Shown here: in pieces, positions 7,763 to 9,215 of the stretch
Position numbering within the stretch: position 1 is the stretch's first letter
Layout: the number at the start of each line of letters is the position of its first letter
Assembly: GCA_964383905.1 (NCBI GenBank)
Contig: CAYLJO010000235.1
Location: 1 to 9,215 of the forward strand
DNA from: CAYLJO01 sp964383905
GTDB lineage: Bacteria > Acidobacteriota > Blastocatellia > Pyrinomonadales > Pyrinomonadaceae
DNA: 9,215 nucleotides
Reading direction: 5' to 3'
Made by a program: the position numbers and the translations under genes
The notes under the pieces: generated by a model
Told to the model about the DNA's origin: nothing
Database searches by the model: none
The model's input: only the letters and a program-made list of their open reading frames with translations

Positions 7763-8995
7763 TCACGGGTTGGGCACTGCGCCGCCTGCGCTCGGCTTCT
7801 GCTGTTGGCTGCCGGGGGCGGGCTGCGGCGCGCTCTGCTGCCCGGGTGCCGGCTGCTTCTTCTGCTGCTCTTCGTTGAGTCGCTCAATAACCGTCCGCTC
7901 GCGTTCGGCGTCGGCCGGACGCTTCAACTTGAAATACAGGCGCGCGAGCAAAACGTGGGCAGCCGTGAAATCCGGCACCTGCCGCACAACTCGCTCCAGA
8001 AGGGTGGCCGCCTCGGTCAGCGAGCCTTGTGACTGAATCAACTGAGCCATCTGAAATAAAGTACCGGCGTCGTCAGGCCGGAGGTCGAGGGCCTTCTTGA
8101 GCAGGACGGCGGCCTCATCCAACCGCCTGTCCTCGCGGTACAACCAGCCGAGCCGAGCATTGGCGGTGAAGTCGCGTGGATTGATCTCCAGTTCGGTCTG
8201 GAACTCTTTGATCGCCAGGTCGCGATTTCCGGTGGTCAAATAAGCGACCCCCAGTTGCGAGTGAAGGGTCGGAAGCCGTGGATTGAGCTGCTCAGCCTGC
8301 CTGAGCTCCTCGATGGCCTTCGGGTAGTTCTTAGCCACCACGTTGAAAGAGCCCATGATCAGGTGCGACTCGGCAGAATCAAGTTTCTTAAAGACCTTCT
8401 CGACCAGGGCCTCGCCTTTATCGATCTCGTTGCCGTTGATGTAAGCGGTTCCGAGCGCATACGCCACGGCGACGTTCTCGGGCTGCGCGCGATAAACCGC
8501 CTCGAGCTCCGCGATTGACTCTCGAACCTTATTAAGCTGGAAGAGGCAGAGGCCGAGGAGCAGACGCGCCTGATAATTATTGGGCTGCGCGGCTGCCACC
8601 TGCGTCAGCTCGCGCTGCGCCGGCGCGAACTGCTCGGCCTGGAAATAAGCGATGCCGAGATTAAGACGGACGCTTTGTTGCGCCGGGTCAATCGCCAGCG
8701 CTTCCGTATAACATTTGATGGCCTGCCCATACTGCCCGAGCCGTGCGAAGACGACGCCAAGGTTGGAGAGCGCATCGACGCGGCGCGGCACTAATTTGAG
8801 GGCCGCCTCATATGCTTGGCGCGCGCCTTGAAGGTCGCCCCGCTGCTGTAGCTCGACGCCGTGCGCAAAATGAGCCTCGGACTGGCGGACGGCCGCGTCT
8901 CCTTGGGGGGAGGCGAAGGCCGCGACAAGGATTAAAATGATGCTCGCGAGCATAGGGAACGTGACCTGCCTGCAGCGCCTGAACGGTCTTGTCAT
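7763..8995 (-). CDS. Exported TPR-repeat protein, first gene of the operon
   Basis: This 410-residue protein has an Arg-rich N-terminus (MTRPFRRCRQ) and then a hydrophobic segment (MLASIILILVAAFA), a typical signal peptide or anchor that places it outside the cytoplasm. From about residue 40 to 372 it is made of ten tandem 34-residue TPRs, for example GDLQGARQAYEAALKLVP, GQYGQAIKCYTEALAIDP, RDLAIKEFQTELEINP and RRLDEAAVLLKKALDLRP. TPRs form a curved helical scaffold that holds other proteins. The last 35 or so residues are a flexible tail rich in Gln, Pro and Ala. The ATG at 8995 gives the full Arg-rich signal region but has no clear Shine-Dalgarno sequence; an ATG at 8953 would leave a signal with almost no charged part. 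A promoter candidate lies about 45 bases upstream. No enzymatic motif is present. Its last repeat and following RLNEEQQ match the end of the other TPR protein, so the two are probably paralogues. Confidence 0.9.
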   Translation of the reverse strand: MTRPFRRCRQVTFPMLASIILILVAAFASPQGDAAVRQSEAHFAHGVELQQRGDLQGARQAYEAALKLVPRRVDALSNLGVVFARLGQYGQAIKCYTEALAIDPAQQSVRLNLGIAYFQAEQFAPAQRELTQVAAAQPNNYQARLLLGLCLFQLNKVRESIAELEAVYRAQPENVAVAYALGTAYINGNEIDKGEALVEKVFKKLDSAESHLIMGSFNVVAKNYPKAIEELRQAEQLNPRLPTLHSQLGVAYLTTGNRDLAIKEFQTELEINPRDFTANARLGWLYREDRRLDEAAVLLKKALDLRPDDAGTLFQMAQLIQSQGSLTEAATLLERVVRQVPDFTAAHVLLARLYFKLKRPADAERERTVIERLNEEQQKKQPAPGQQSAPQPAPGSQQQKPSAGGAVPNP

Positions 8996-9038
8996 CCGGA
9001 GGTCGAGGGGAGCTATCTACCTCTTAGCTAAGCGCCAA

Positions 9039-9068
9039 AGTATAGCATTAGTAATTTGGGGGCAACAA
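9039..9068 (-). promoter_or_regulatory. Extended -10 promoter candidate for the four-gene operon
   Basis: Read on the minus strand, TGCTATACT (9047-9039) is an extended -10 element: TGn directly before TATACT, which matches TATAAT at five of six bases. The -35 is weak: TTGTTG at 9068-9063 with an 18-base spacer, as is usual with extended -10 sites. Transcription would start near 9032, leaving a leader of about 37 bases before the ATG at 8995. This is a consensus match by eye. Confidence 0.45.
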
Positions 9069-9124
9069 ACGTGGGATTTCGGATGGATGATGAGTCTACT
9101 CAAAAAAGCAGGTCGCCGAAGAGG

Positions 9125-9153
9125 TTGGCGTTGATTAATCCACCACTTATAAT
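9125..9153 (+). promoter_or_regulatory. Divergent promoter candidate pointing out of the window
   Basis: TTGGCG (9125-9130), a 17-base spacer and a perfect TATAAT (9148-9153) form a sigma-70-like promoter on the plus strand. No coding start follows before the window ends at 9215 (an ATGATG near 9199 meets TAG at once), so the target gene would lie to the right. The surrounding bases are clearly AT-richer than the rest of the window, as expected for a control region. Bases 9069-9124 hold nothing else recognisable. Confidence 0.4.
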
Positions 9154-9215
9154 TGGGATCCCGACAGGGCGAACGCACGTAAAAATTTATCTTACTGATG
9201 ATGTAGGAATTAAAC

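Noticed and set aside
8937..9134. Small plus-strand frame across the operon's 5' end
   Set aside because: It overlaps the TPR signal-peptide region and the promoter candidate, has no ribosome site and resembles no known protein.

Overview
The window most likely comes from an Acidobacteriota genome. The strongest clue is the gene at 955-3177, which has the full layout of the VWFA-related family described mainly from Acidobacteria. The large neighbouring FG-GAP/UnbV (CRTAC1-like) protein, the TPR proteins and the multihaem cytochrome c also suit that phylum. The DNA is moderately GC-rich by eye. The class cannot be fixed from the sequence alone.

Layout. Bases 1-764 (+) hold the 3' part of a family 16 glycoside hydrolase (laminarinase-like) that runs in from outside the window. 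A 190-base gap with a perfect 15-base palindrome follows. Bases 955-3177 (+) encode a secreted VWFA-domain protein with a possible intrinsic terminator just after its stop. A short convergent gap at 3178-3339 separates it from four genes on the minus strand. In transcription order these are a 10-repeat TPR protein (8995-7763), an FG-GAP/UnbV protein with seven calcium-binding loops (7614-5905), a second TPR protein (5905-4583) and a seven-haem cytochrome c (4518-3340). Bases 8996-9215 look like a divergent control region, with one promoter candidate facing the operon and one facing out of the window.

How the genes fit together. All four minus-strand products carry N-terminal export signals of varying clarity. 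The middle pair is joined by a stop/start overlap, and the other gaps are 64 and 148 bases. The simplest reading is one operon for an extracytoplasmic assembly: a periplasmic haem-wire protein, two TPR scaffolds and a calcium-dependent beta-propeller protein. The cytochrome ends where, from memory of the family, related proteins continue into TPR repeats, so the cluster may be a split version of that fusion. What the assembly does cannot be read from the sequence. The GH16 and VWFA genes have no visible functional link to it.

No rRNA, tRNA, CRISPR array, transposase, integrase or attachment site was seen.
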